A stretch of DNA of 64,000 nt from Novosphingobium sp. KA1. GTDB lineage: Bacteria; Pseudomonadota; Alphaproteobacteria; Sphingomonadales; Sphingomonadaceae. The stretch covers positions 434,001-498,000 of the forward strand of contig NZ_CP021247.1 of assembly GCF_017309955.1 (NCBI RefSeq). Direction: 5' to 3'. Position numbers and translations under genes: made by a program. Under the pieces are notes generated by a model. It saw nothing but the letters and a program-made list of their open reading frames with translations, did no database searches and was not told the DNA's origin. Of the stretch, positions 18,104 to 26,865 are shown in pieces (position 1 is the stretch's first letter; the number at the start of each line of letters is the position of its first letter).

Positions 18104-18963
18104 GCCTGCCCTCCAGCCTTCGGGCGCACCGGCAACGCCCATCCGGCGATCCGGCCGGCGCGTAGCACACTGCTCGCCCCCCTCTTCGTCCCTGACGCCA
18201 TGACGGCATCAGGCATCACGAGAATTGCGGAAAGCGGACTGAACATAAGGCCACAAGTCTCCATCTGGTCGAGCGATACGAACCAAGCGCACACATGCAG
18301 GAGCCCGGGCCGAAACGATGCATCGCAATGCTTGATTGCCCGCACAATGCCCGTGAAATTCCCACCCCCTTGCACACCGGCCCACCCGATCCCGGATTAC
18401 CCACCTCCATACCGAGCGCCCGACCGCCCCCAGCAGCCATGCGGTGAGCCGCATGCACCAAACCGGACGCTGCGGTGCACAACGCCCCTATGGAGCCGGA
18501 TGCAGCGCCCGCGACCGCAAAAGCGCAGCTTGTGTTCCCGATCGAAGAATGGACAAGCAAAATCTTGCACGGATTGAATAATATCAAACACAGAACGCCA
18601 TCACCATAACCGTAAATATCCAAATCGGATCTTATAGTCATGACATCAACCGAAATCGGACCTCGCCCAACATTGTAAACAATGAATACCAAGATGTATG
18701 CTTATCGAGTCGTCAACGCTTTCCTTTTTGCGATGCACGGGGCCGGAAATCCGGCCCCTTCTGCGCGGATCGGGCTGCGGCGAGGACAAGGAGAAACGGC
18801 AGCTTCGTCACGCGAAGGGGGGGTCGTCCACGCCAATCTCGATCGCTAACGCGCCTCCATCGGCAGGCGTGAATTGCTGGCACGCATCCCTGTCCATTTC
18901 CGGAGTCATAACCGGAAGGACAGGCAGCGGACCAGATCCGTTAAGCTATTCCAGGAGGCATCT
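18104..18963. other. Long non-coding region with TCCAAATCGGA boxes and a strong hairpin
   Basis: No convincing gene is seen in these 860 bp. The stretch 18,520-18,720 is markedly AT-rich and holds the box TCCAAATCGGA (18,619-18,629) and a related CCGAAATCGGA (18,650-18,660). Similar boxes lie upstream of the OPX gene and of the priming transferase. An 8-bp perfect stem, GGGGCCGG-AAAT-CCGGCCCC (18,739-18,758), lies further on. This is probably the upstream control region of the small RTX gene and perhaps of the pyruvyltransferase. Confidence 0.4.
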
Positions 18964-19392
18964 ATGGGCAAATTTGTAGGAACTGCGGGCAGCGACCGCA
19001 TCAGCGGTACTGACGAAGGCGATGCGATTTTCGGAGGCAAGGGCGTCGACTACTTGTACGGCGGCGCCGGGAATGACTGTTTTGTCATCAATCTCTATGA
19101 CATGGACCCCAGCCTGTCGAACAATGCGCGCCTCGGCGCGCAGACCCAGGACGTCATTTATGACTTCTACGGCGCTGGCGGCTGGGAAGGTGGCGGCAAC
19201 AACGACTTCATCTATCTTGCCAATTTCGGCGCGGGATCGACGCTGACGTTCGCGGGATACGGCACGGACGGCACCACGCAATCGCAGTATTACATCATCC
19301 ACAGCGCCACGACCGGCCTCGATTACACGATCGCGATCGGTTCGATGAATGGCAAACTGCTCGGCGCCGGCGACTTCAACTTCTACAACTGA
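18964..19392 (+). CDS. Small RTX calcium-binding protein
   Basis: A 142-residue acidic protein with one RTX block (GTDEGDAIFGGKGVDYLYGGAGND, written here only in part) near residues 17-40. It is followed by a Gly/Tyr/Asp-rich beta region (VIYDFYGAGGWEGGGNNDFIYL). It has no Sec signal and, like the large RTX glycanase, is a likely passenger of the type I system in this locus. The start ATG 18,964 has an AGGAGG ribosome site 7 nt upstream. A strong terminator follows. No enzymatic domain is visible, so it may be a calcium-dependent EPS-binding or matrix protein. Confidence 0.8.
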   Translation: MGKFVGTAGSDRISGTDEGDAIFGGKGVDYLYGGAGNDCFVINLYDMDPSLSNNARLGAQTQDVIYDFYGAGGWEGGGNNDFIYLANFGAGSTLTFAGYGTDGTTQSQYYIIHSATTGLDYTIAIGSMNGKLLGAGDFNFYN

Positions 19393-19421
19393 GCAGACCA
19401 AGGCCCGCAAATGCGAAGCCT

Positions 19422-19453
19422 GCGCGCGGAAGGAACCAACACCTTCCGCGCGC
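19422..19453 (+). terminator. Strong hairpin terminator after the RTX gene
   Basis: A perfect 12-bp stem (GCGCGCGGAAGG and CCTTCCGCGCGC) with an 8-nt loop starts 30 nt after the stop codon, followed by TGTCGTTTGTTG. It should separate the RTX transcript from the EPS export genes. Confidence 0.75.
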
Positions 19454-19676
19454 TGTCGTTTGTTGCAAGGCAACTCCAAACAGCGCCGCGATGCGACAAG
19501 GCCGCCAGATCGGCCAAAGCGCAAGGCACGGCAATGACACATGTCGACCGTCCGGCGGGTGCACCCCGGCCACGGGGGTAACCGTATATTCCGCTTTGGG
19601 GTAGCGCTGCTGCCACCTCTGCCTGAACAACACAGCGAATACTACGCCATCCAAAGTATAAAACCCCATTTTCAAT

Positions 19677-19707
19677 CCAAACCGGACCATACAGGTCCAA
19701 ACAGGAT
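19677..19707 (+). promoter_or_regulatory. Tandem TCCAAACMGGA boxes upstream of the OPX gene
   Basis: Two copies of an 11-bp box, TCCAAACCGGA (19,677-19,687) and TCCAAACAGGA (19,697-19,707), are spaced exactly 20 bp apart, two helical turns. They lie 110-140 bp before the OPX start. The same box with T at position 7 occurs at 18,619 and 28,543. A regulator binding site for EPS genes is inferred from recurrence and phasing; no known factor is assigned. Confidence 0.45.
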
Positions 19708-19817
19708 CGGATTTAGGCCCATTATGCTTTGCCGCCAGAGCGCTTTCCGCGCCACAATTTCCGCGGCACCTACCGGGCTGAAGCACCATCCCGGGTTTCT
19801 TCCGGAGAATTCATCAC

Positions 19818-20402
19818 GTGGCCAAGCTTGAGATGACAACGATGCGCAGCCTGCTGCTTGCACTCCCTCTATCGATGGCTCTCCTCTCGGGCGGCTGCTC
19901 CAGCGCGGGGGAACTGCCGGTACGCACGCTTGGGCCAGGAGAAACCGCCTATGCCCTGGGCAGCGGAGACAAGCTGCGCATCACCGTCTACGGCGAAGAC
20001 AAGCTGACCGGCGAATACATGGTCGACAGCGGCGGCTCGGTCGCGTTCCCGCTGGTGGGCGCGGTACAGGCACGCGGGCTGACCGCATCAGCGCTGGCAG
20101 AAAGGATCGCGGGCGCCTTGCGCCAGGGCTACCTTGACGCCCCCAGTGTGTCGATCGACGTGCTGAACTACCGCCCCTATTACATCCTCGGCGAAGTCAG
20201 CAAACCGGGCGAATATCCGTATGCAGACAGCCTGACCATCTTCAGCGCGGTGGCCAAGGCGGAAGGCTTCACCTACCGCGCGGACGAACGCCGGGTCTTC
20301 ATCCGCCACAAGGACGAAGCCGGAGAGACGCTCTACCGGCTGGACGGCGCCACCCCCGTGCTCCCGGGCGACACGATCCGGGTGCTGGAACGCAAGTTCT
20401 AG
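19818..20402 (+). CDS. Polysaccharide export lipoprotein (OPX, Wza/GelD type)
   Basis: This outer-membrane lipoprotein would form the secretion channel with the co-polymerase. Its signal peptide ends in a lipobox LLSGGC with Cys near residue 27. The Poly_export domain reads LGSGDKLRITVYGEDKLTGEY, then a SLBB-type domain with YYILGEVSKPGEYPY and TIFSAVAKAEGF. At 194 residues it is short, like GelD/GumB-type OPX proteins rather than full-length Wza. GTG 19,818 has GGAG 10 nt upstream. ATG 19,833 and ATG 19,842 are alternatives that also keep the signal peptide. It begins a three-gene run with the beta-barrel protein (4 nt gap) and the SleB protein. Confidence 0.92.
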   Translation: MAKLEMTTMRSLLLALPLSMALLSGGCSSAGELPVRTLGPGETAYALGSGDKLRITVYGEDKLTGEYMVDSGGSVAFPLVGAVQARGLTASALAERIAGALRQGYLDAPSVSIDVLNYRPYYILGEVSKPGEYPYADSLTIFSAVAKAEGFTYRADERRVFIRHKDEAGETLYRLDGATPVLPGDTIRVLERKF

Positions 20403-20406
20403 CACG

Positions 20407-21720
20407 GTGCGCACGCGCATTCCCTCAGGCGGCGGGGCCGGGGCCCTTCCCGTCCGCCACCGAAGACGCCCGCTCGCACTGGCCCTTGCCGGCGGACTTG
20501 TGGCGCTGCCCGCAGTAGTCGGCGCGCAAACGCTGACGCCGCCAATACACGAGCCGGACGATGCCGCGGGCAACCGCAAGATCGCCGGATATGCCTCCAT
20601 CGGCTATGAACTCGCGGGCCTTGATGTCTTTCCCGAACTGGCTTTCGCCGCACGCGGCGACAGCAACGTCTTTGCCGACGACACGCGCCGCCGATCGGAT
20701 ATCGCCCTCTCGCTCGCACCAAAAATCACGGCAAGGCGCCTGACCCGGTCAAGCCGGACGACGCTGGAGGCAGATGCCCGCATCAGCCGCTTCGGATCGC
20801 TCGCCAGCCAGGATTCGAACGAATTTGCGGCCTCTGCCTCCTATACCCGGTTCGCCGGAGCGGGCGATTCCATAACGGCCAGCACCTCCTATCGCCGGGA
20901 GGTCGTGCAGCGCGGCACGGCCGAGAACGACCTGCCTTTCGGCGACCCGCTGATCCGGCAAGCGATCCAGGCCGCAATACAGGGGCACAAACGCTTCAAC
21001 CGGCTCGCGATCGACGGCGCTGCCCGGTTCGTGCGCATGCGCTATGAGGAGGCCCGCCTGGGCAATGGCCTGGCGATCGACCAGAGCTTTCGCAACGGTG
21101 AGCGCTATGCCGTCCAATTGACGGCGAGTTACGAGCTCAGCGGTCGCACCACGCTGTTTGCCGGCGGCAGCTACGACCATTTCGATTACCGCATGTCGCC
21201 AGCCCTCACCAACCGCGATGCCGACGCCTGGAGCGCGGCTGCCGGGGTCAGTTACGAAGTCAGCCGGGTGCTGATCGCGCAACTGGCGCTGGGCGAGCGG
21301 CAATATGATTTTGTCGATCCGGCACTAGGGCGATTTTCCGGGCTCTCGATCGCGGGGCAATTGCGCTACTTTCCCACGCGCCTGCTCTCGATCCGCGGCA
21401 GCATCGAGCAGACCAGCACCACCAGCCCCTACGATCTCGTCGGAGCGGTCACGTTGACCACGGCCCGGATCGAGGGTGAGTACGAGATGCGCCGCGCCCT
21501 GTCGTGGGTCGGCAAGGTGCAATTCACCGCCGAGGACTATGGGTCGAAGGACTATTCCGCGCGCAGCCTCTCGATTTCCGCCGGGCCGCGCTGGCGACTG
21601 AACCGCTGGCTCAGCGCTGACGCGACCCTTGGCCATGATCGCCGCTTCACCCAAGGCATCGCGCCATTCCCTCGCTATTCCCGCACTTATGCGCTGCTGA
21701 CCATCACGCTCGCGCCATGA
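20407..21720 (+). CDS. Outer-membrane beta-barrel protein of the EPS locus (GelF-like)
   Basis: A 437-residue protein with a signal peptide ending near AVVGA. Many alternating amphipathic strands rich in Tyr, Arg and Ser follow, ending in an aromatic/hydrophobic C-terminal strand (YALLTITLAP). This is the pattern of the putative beta-barrel porin 2 family. In sphingan clusters a similar protein sits next to the OPX gene, so an accessory role in EPS passage or outer-membrane assembly is inferred. Its GTG start lies 4 nt after the OPX stop. Its stop overlaps the next start (ATGA), indicating one translationally coupled operon. Confidence 0.8.
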   Translation: MRTRIPSGGGAGALPVRHRRRPLALALAGGLVALPAVVGAQTLTPPIHEPDDAAGNRKIAGYASIGYELAGLDVFPELAFAARGDSNVFADDTRRRSDIALSLAPKITARRLTRSSRTTLEADARISRFGSLASQDSNEFAASASYTRFAGAGDSITASTSYRREVVQRGTAENDLPFGDPLIRQAIQAAIQGHKRFNRLAIDGAARFVRMRYEEARLGNGLAIDQSFRNGERYAVQLTASYELSGRTTLFAGGSYDHFDYRMSPALTNRDADAWSAAAGVSYEVSRVLIAQLALGERQYDFVDPALGRFSGLSIAGQLRYFPTRLLSIRGSIEQTSTTSPYDLVGAVTLTTARIEGEYEMRRALSWVGKVQFTAEDYGSKDYSARSLSISAGPRWRLNRWLSADATLGHDRRFTQGIAPFPRYSRTYALLTITLAP

Positions 21721-23012
21721 TCGCAATCCCGCTTCCCCGGATTATGCCTCGCCGCGTACAGGAACTGGCCGAAACACCGCCCCCGCGCGCGGCGCGCTTC
21801 ATGTATTCCGCCCTGGCCACGGTGATCGCCGCGCTCGCCAGCGTGCTGCTGGCCGGATCTTCGGTCACTTATGCGCCGCTGCACGCCGCCGTCCCGCACC
21901 AGAACACGATCGGTCCACCGCGCGCAGGAACCGACAATGTGCCGCCCATGACCGTGCTGCCCGGAACGCCTGGTGGCGATGGCGATCCATCCACCGAAAT
22001 CGATAGCGATTCCGCCCGCACGTTGAACGCGGCGGCCGCGTTCGTGCCGCTGGGACCGGATCACCCCACTTCGGTCAGGTTCTCGGAAAAGAGCGGCGAT
22101 TTCGCACGTGCGCTCGATTGCCTTGCCTCCGCCGTGCTTTACGAAGCGGGCGACGATCCGGCGGGGCAGGCCGCCGTGGCACAAGTCGTCATCAACCGGG
22201 TGCACCACCCTGCGTTTCCGCGCACCGTATGCGCGGTGGTCTACCAGGGATCGGAGCGCGCGACCGGCTGCCAGTTCACCTTCACGTGCGACGGCGCCTT
22301 GCGGCGCCTGCCCTCGCCCGCCGCCTGGCAACGCGCCCGCAAGCTGGCCGAGTCCTTTCTGGAAGGCCGCGCGGAGCCCGCCGTCGGCCTCGCCACCCAC
22401 TACCACACTGACTGGGTTCATCCATATTGGAGCGATAGTCTCGACAAAGTGGCGCGTGTCGGCACGCACCTGTTCTTCCGCTGGCGCGGCGACTGGGGGC
22501 GCCAGCCGGCCTTCACCGCGATTCGCGTGGGACCGGAACCTGTCGAACCCGAACTCGCCGCACTATCCCAAGCGCACCGCAATGCGCCCCCCGGCAACGA
22601 CAGTGCCCTCGCTCCGACAGGAGCTGCCGAAACGAGCGGACGCCCCGTGGCCGCCGAAATGATCGCGGCAGGCCCTGGCGACCACTTCATCCAGACCGAT
22701 GCCGGCGGCAACGGCGGCAACCTCGCGATAGGGGCGCTGGACCTGTGCCAAGGGCAACTGCGCTGCAAGGTGATTGGCTGGGACCGGCGCGCGGAAGCCT
22801 ACGGCTCCCCTGCCACGCCGCTGGTGCGCACGGTATCGTTCCTCTACGTTCGCGATGTCCGCACCGGGGTGGAAGTGGTGCTGTGGGACTGCGCACGCTA
22901 CAACCGACCGCTCGACAGCCAATGCCTTTCCGCAGGCAATCGCTACTGGATCACTTTCACCGGCAGCCTGGCCCGTAAACGCACAGACAGCGCCGTCGAG
23001 GCACCCAATTAA
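21717..23012 (+). CDS. Cell-wall hydrolase, SleB family
   Basis: A 431-residue membrane-anchored or secreted peptidoglycan hydrolase. One hydrophobic segment lies near residues 30-55. The SleB/hydrolase_2 domain starts at CLASAVLYEAGDDPAGQAAV, with VINRVHHPAFPRTVC and CQFTFTCDG, and the predicted catalytic Glu in YEAG. It may open the wall for the export complex. It is coupled to the beta-barrel gene by ATGA. The last 13-14 residues and the stop codon fall within a degenerate copy of the terminal-inverted-repeat element (22,970-23,127), so the natural C-terminus was probably replaced. Confidence 0.88.
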   Translation: MIAIPLPRIMPRRVQELAETPPPRAARFMYSALATVIAALASVLLAGSSVTYAPLHAAVPHQNTIGPPRAGTDNVPPMTVLPGTPGGDGDPSTEIDSDSARTLNAAAAFVPLGPDHPTSVRFSEKSGDFARALDCLASAVLYEAGDDPAGQAAVAQVVINRVHHPAFPRTVCAVVYQGSERATGCQFTFTCDGALRRLPSPAAWQRARKLAESFLEGRAEPAVGLATHYHTDWVHPYWSDSLDKVARVGTHLFFRWRGDWGRQPAFTAIRVGPEPVEPELAALSQAHRNAPPGNDSALAPTGAAETSGRPVAAEMIAAGPGDHFIQTDAGGNGGNLAIGALDLCQGQLRCKVIGWDRRAEAYGSPATPLVRTVSFLYVRDVRTGVEVVLWDCARYNRPLDSQCLSAGNRYWITFTGSLARKRTDSAVEAPN

Positions 23013-23127
23013 CGAACATTTCGGGCCACTGGGACGCACGTCGGGCTGATGGCCCTGCGGAGGCAACCTCGGCCCAAGTTGCCCGCCATTTGGGCGCCTC
23101 GATGGTGCCGCTCATGAGTTAACGGCC
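22970..23127. repeat. Degenerate copy of the 264-bp TIR element
   Basis: The left end, GGCCCGTAAACGCACAGACA, and the right end (rc GGCCGTTAACTCATGAGCGG) match the 30-bp inverted ends of the intact element at 29,828-30,091. The internal segment TCGAGGCACCCAA-TTAACGAACATTTCGGGCC also matches. The centre is deleted, leaving about 158 bp. The left end is read as the 3' end of the SleB-type gene. Confidence 0.65.
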
Positions 23128-23503
23128 TTGGCGGCGCAGCCTCCATGCGACCGGGCATGGCCAGCCCTGCTCCATGTTGGAGCAATGGGCCCCGTCTTCG
23201 CCCCATCTACGCCCAAAACGGTTCCACTAGCGCTTCATCGTCAGCCCGAATTCCGAATACTCCATCTCAGGAAAAGAACCGATACGCCGCGCGACCAGCA
23301 AGGCCGATCGGTTCCGGGATGGCTGGTGACGTCGTGCACGCCCAACCACGTCGGGGGGACAACAGGCCTTGAGGAAACCGATTTCGGATTGGCAGCCGCG
23401 TGCCCAGCAACGATCCGCGCCGGCGTCCATGCTGGCGCTTGTACAGGGTGCCGGGCATACGCCGCAGACCACCTCGCCATCGCTGCCGCGCAAGCACGGC
23501 GCG
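23128..23503. other. Region upstream of the type I secretion operon
   Basis: These 376 bp precede the TolC-like gene. The TolC frame is open from TTG 23,369, with a second possible start at ATG 23,429, but the upstream residues do not look like a signal. No clear promoter motif is seen. Confidence 0.3.
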
Positions 23504-24994
23504 ATGCACCATGTCCTGCTGGCAGCAACCATCCCCGCCGTGCTCCTGACTCTGCCGGTGATCCTGGCCTCTCCGGCCAGAGGGGAGACACTGGCGGAAG
23601 CAATCGACATCGCCTTCCGCCAGAATCCATCGCTCGCCGCCGGTCGCGCCGCCACCCACGCCGCGGAAGAACGGATCGCCCAGGGCAAGGCCCGGTTCGG
23701 CCCGACGCTCAGTGCCGATGCCGCCTACACGTTTGCCATGCGCCGCGTCAGCGTGAACGGGGAGACGACGATCCGCCAGCACGGATTCACGCCTGACTTC
23801 TCGGCATCGCTGGAACAACCCCTGTTCACGTTTGGCCGGCTTAGCGCCCAACGCCGCGTGGCCGAAGCCGGCTACGGCAGTTCGATGGCGGATCTCCACG
23901 CCGCAGAACAGCAGACGATAGCTCAGGTCATCGTCACCTACGCCAATGTGCTGCGCGACCAGCAACTGGTCGACATCGCGCGCGAAAACCTCACCCTGCT
24001 GACCGAGCAACTCGACCAGACGCAGGCGCGCTACGGCGCCCGCTACGCCACCGAGACCGATCTGCAGCAGACCCGCAACCGCATCTTCAGCGGCCAGGCC
24101 CAGCTCGAACTGGCGCAGGGCAACCTGCAGGCCAGCCGCAACGGCTTTCGCAACCTCGTCGGCCGCTATCCGCAAGGCCTTTCCCCCTTGCCGCAACTGC
24201 CGCCCTTGCCCCGAACGATCGAGGATGCCCAGGCGATCGCCGCCACGTCCAGTCCGGTGCTGGAGGGCGCCCGCATGGACCTCCTTGCCGCCCAGCATCA
24301 GGTCGCCGCCGCGCGCGGGGCGACCAGGCCTTATCTCGGCCTCAAGGGCGCGGTGTCCCGCACCCCGCTCTCGATCGAAAGCGACGACCTGCGTGAGATC
24401 GACACACAGGTGCAAGTCGCCGTCACCGTGCCGCTCTACTCGTCCGGCCTGCTGTCCTCGCAAGTCCGCGAGGCCAAGCAGAACGCCGACAGCACCAGCC
24501 AGCAACTGGAGCAGACCTCGCGCGATCTGCGGGAAAACGTCGCCAGCTACTGGGACCAGCTGGCCGCCACCCGGCGCGCCCTTCCCGCCTACGCCCGCGC
24601 CGTGTCGGCCGCGCAAGCTGCGCTGGAGGGCGCCCGGCAGCAGCAATTGGCCGGACAAGTCACCTCGCTCGACGTGCTTGATACCGCGCGTGACCTGCTG
24701 ACGTCCCGGCAGGCATTGGCCCAGGCCGAAGCCCAGCTCTACGTCGCCCATGCGCTCCTGCTGGGCAGCATGGGACAGCTGCGCCCGGAGAGCTTCTCGC
24801 CAAACAGCCCTGCCTTTGACCCGGCACCCTATGAAACGCTGTTCTACACCGGCCTGCCAACCGGGCCGGTAATCGAGGTCCTTGACGTGATCGGCTACGA
24901 CGCGGGGCACAAACGCACGGCTGTCGCAGTCGAACACGCCGAGGAACCGGGCCACGACATGCCGCCCGAACCCGCAAGGGCCGCGCAGCAATGA
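23504..24994 (+). CDS. TolC-family outer-membrane channel of type I secretion
   Basis: The outer-membrane/periplasmic duct of the secretion set. From ATG 23,504 a typical signal peptide (MHHVLLAATIPAVLLTLPVI) is followed at once by the OEP repeat GETLAEAIDIAFRQNPSLAAG. The long helical halves contain QARYGARYATETDLQQTRNR and the mirrored QQQLAGQVTSLDVLDTARDLL. These are the paired TolC signatures of roughly 200 residues each. The last 60 residues are acidic and extend past the barrel. An in-frame upstream extension to TTG 23,369 is not favoured. It is the first gene of the operon TolC-ABC-HlyD. Confidence 0.9.
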   Translation: MHHVLLAATIPAVLLTLPVILASPARGETLAEAIDIAFRQNPSLAAGRAATHAAEERIAQGKARFGPTLSADAAYTFAMRRVSVNGETTIRQHGFTPDFSASLEQPLFTFGRLSAQRRVAEAGYGSSMADLHAAEQQTIAQVIVTYANVLRDQQLVDIARENLTLLTEQLDQTQARYGARYATETDLQQTRNRIFSGQAQLELAQGNLQASRNGFRNLVGRYPQGLSPLPQLPPLPRTIEDAQAIAATSSPVLEGARMDLLAAQHQVAAARGATRPYLGLKGAVSRTPLSIESDDLREIDTQVQVAVTVPLYSSGLLSSQVREAKQNADSTSQQLEQTSRDLRENVASYWDQLAATRRALPAYARAVSAAQAALEGARQQQLAGQVTSLDVLDTARDLLTSRQALAQAEAQLYVAHALLLGSMGQLRPESFSPNSPAFDPAPYETLFYTGLPTGPVIEVLDVIGYDAGHKRTAVAVEHAEEPGHDMPPEPARAAQQ

Positions 24995-25055
24995 CCGGCA
25001 GGCCCACCCGCCCCGCCCCTGTGCCCCGCCCGGGCCGATCCCATGAGGAGACGGC

Positions 25056-26861
25056 GTGATGCCCAATGGCGAAAACCTCTTCGCGTCGCTCAAGGCGATG
25101 ATGCGCACGCTGCTGCCGGTGCTCTGGCCGATCTTGACGTTCAGCGCGGTATTCAACGTGCTGCTGCTGGCGGGCTCGTTCTTCATGCTGCTGGTCTATG
25201 ACGACGTTCTGGCCAGCCGCAGCGTGCCAACGCTGAGCGGTCTGCTGCTGATGGTGGCGCTCGCCTATCTCGTGCAGGGCGGGATCGACGTGCTGCGCGC
25301 CCGCGTGCTCATGCACACCGGCGCTTTGGCGGACCGCCGCTTCTGCGACCGCATCTACGACGTCCTGAGCCGCCACGAACGCGAAGTGGGCCCGCTGCCA
25401 TCCGGTGTCGCCCCGGTCCGCGATCTCGACCTGGTGCGCGGCTACATCACCGGCCCCGGGCCGCTGGCCCTGCTCGACCTGCCCTATGTCGCGATGTTCC
25501 TGCTCATCCTCTTCGTGTTCCACTGGGCGCTCGGACTGGTGACGCTGGCCGGTGTCGCCGTCCTGCTGGTGCTGATGCTGGTGGGCGACCAACGCAGCCG
25601 CAAGCCCGCCCAGCAGGTCGCCTCGGTGGCCGCCGCGCGATTTGCCATGGCCGAGGACATCCGCCGCAACGGCGAAGTGCTGCGCGTACTCGGCATGTCC
25701 GGCCGCCGCAACGACAGCTGGGACGGGATCAGCCTCGCGCTCATCGGAGCACACGATGAACTCGCCGGGGTTTCCGGACGCATGCAGGTGATCAGCAAGG
25801 CCTTCCGCATGTTCCTGCAGTCGCTGGTGCTGGCCGTCGGTGCCTATCTGGTGATCGAGAACATGGCGACCGGCGGCGTCATCATCGCCGGCTCGATCCT
25901 CAGCGCCCGCGCGCTGATGCCGGTGGAACAGACGATCGGCCAATGGAAAGGCATGACCGAGGCCAGCCAGGCCTGGCGCCGCCTTCACGCCCTGTTCGAC
26001 ACCGTACCAACCCGCGTGCCGCCACTGCGCCTGCCCCGCCCCTGCCGCGACCTCGAAGTCCAGGCCGTGTTCTGCGGTCCGCCGGGACGGCGCGCCGTCA
26101 CGCTCAGCAACGCCAGCTTCCGCCTGGCGGCAGGAGAGGCGCTTGCGGTGATCGGCCATAGCGGATCGGGAAAATCCACCCTGATGCGCGCGATCACCGG
26201 CGCCTGGCCAAGCCTGCGCGGCGCGGTGCGCGTCGACGGCGCCTCGCTGGACCAGTGGGACCCAGTCGAACTCGGGCGAGACATCGGCTACGTGCCCCAG
26301 ACGATCGAGATGTTCGAAGGCAGCGTGGCGCAGAACATCAGCCGGTTCGATCCGGAGGCTGACGCCGACGCCATCATCGCCGCGGCCCGCGCCGCCGATG
26401 TGCATGATTTGATCCTGTCGCTGCCCGGCGGTTATGAATATGCCCTCGGCGGCCCTGGGGGCGGAGGCCTGTCGGCCGGGCAGAAACAACGCCTCGCCCT
26501 TGCCCGGGCGCTTTACCGCGATCCGTTCCTGCTCGTGCTGGACGAGCCCAATTCCAACCTCGATGCCGCCGGTGAGGCTGCCCTGATCGAAGCCGTGCGC
26601 ACGGCCAAGGCGCGCGGCGCGATCGTCATCGTGGTCGGACACCGCCCTTCCGTCTTTGCCCATGTCGACCACATCATGGTCATGGCTGACGGCCAGATCC
26701 GCCAGATGGGCGAGCGTACCGAGATGCTCCAGCGCCTCAATTTCAATCCGGCGGTGCGCAGCAATCCGGCGGGTTCTCCCGCCGCGCCAGGTACTCCGGC
26801 GCCTTCACCGTCCACCACGGAAGCTGCATCGCATGCGGTTTCAGGAACAGAGGAAGGATAA
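25056..26861 (+). CDS. Type I secretion ABC transporter (PrtD/PrsD type)
   Basis: The inner-membrane ATP-driven exporter, 601 residues. The N-terminal transmembrane domain has about six helices (PVLWPILTFSAVFNVLLLAG, then LPYVAMFLLILFVFHW). The ATPase domain has Walker A GHSGSGKST near residue 368, the signature LSAGQKQRLALARAL and Walker B LLVLDEPNSNLD, then the switch His in VVGHRPS. The absence of a C39 peptidase-like domain places it with exporters of RTX enzymes and lipases. GTG 25,056 or ATG 25,059 may start, both served by GAGGAG. The Pro/Thr/Ser-rich tail is disordered. The downstream adaptor starts 4 nt after this stop. Confidence 0.94.
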   Translation: MMPNGENLFASLKAMMRTLLPVLWPILTFSAVFNVLLLAGSFFMLLVYDDVLASRSVPTLSGLLLMVALAYLVQGGIDVLRARVLMHTGALADRRFCDRIYDVLSRHEREVGPLPSGVAPVRDLDLVRGYITGPGPLALLDLPYVAMFLLILFVFHWALGLVTLAGVAVLLVLMLVGDQRSRKPAQQVASVAAARFAMAEDIRRNGEVLRVLGMSGRRNDSWDGISLALIGAHDELAGVSGRMQVISKAFRMFLQSLVLAVGAYLVIENMATGGVIIAGSILSARALMPVEQTIGQWKGMTEASQAWRRLHALFDTVPTRVPPLRLPRPCRDLEVQAVFCGPPGRRAVTLSNASFRLAAGEALAVIGHSGSGKSTLMRAITGAWPSLRGAVRVDGASLDQWDPVELGRDIGYVPQTIEMFEGSVAQNISRFDPEADADAIIAAARAADVHDLILSLPGGYEYALGGPGGGGLSAGQKQRLALARALYRDPFLLVLDEPNSNLDAAGEAALIEAVRTAKARGAIVIVVGHRPSVFAHVDHIMVMADGQIRQMGERTEMLQRLNFNPAVRSNPAGSPAAPGTPAPSPSTTEAASHAVSGTEEG

Positions 26862-26865
26862 CCGC

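Noticed and set aside
18216..18692. Leftward 158-codon frame in the long gap
   Set aside because: No domain, no ribosome site, and it spans an AT-rich control region and conserved boxes.
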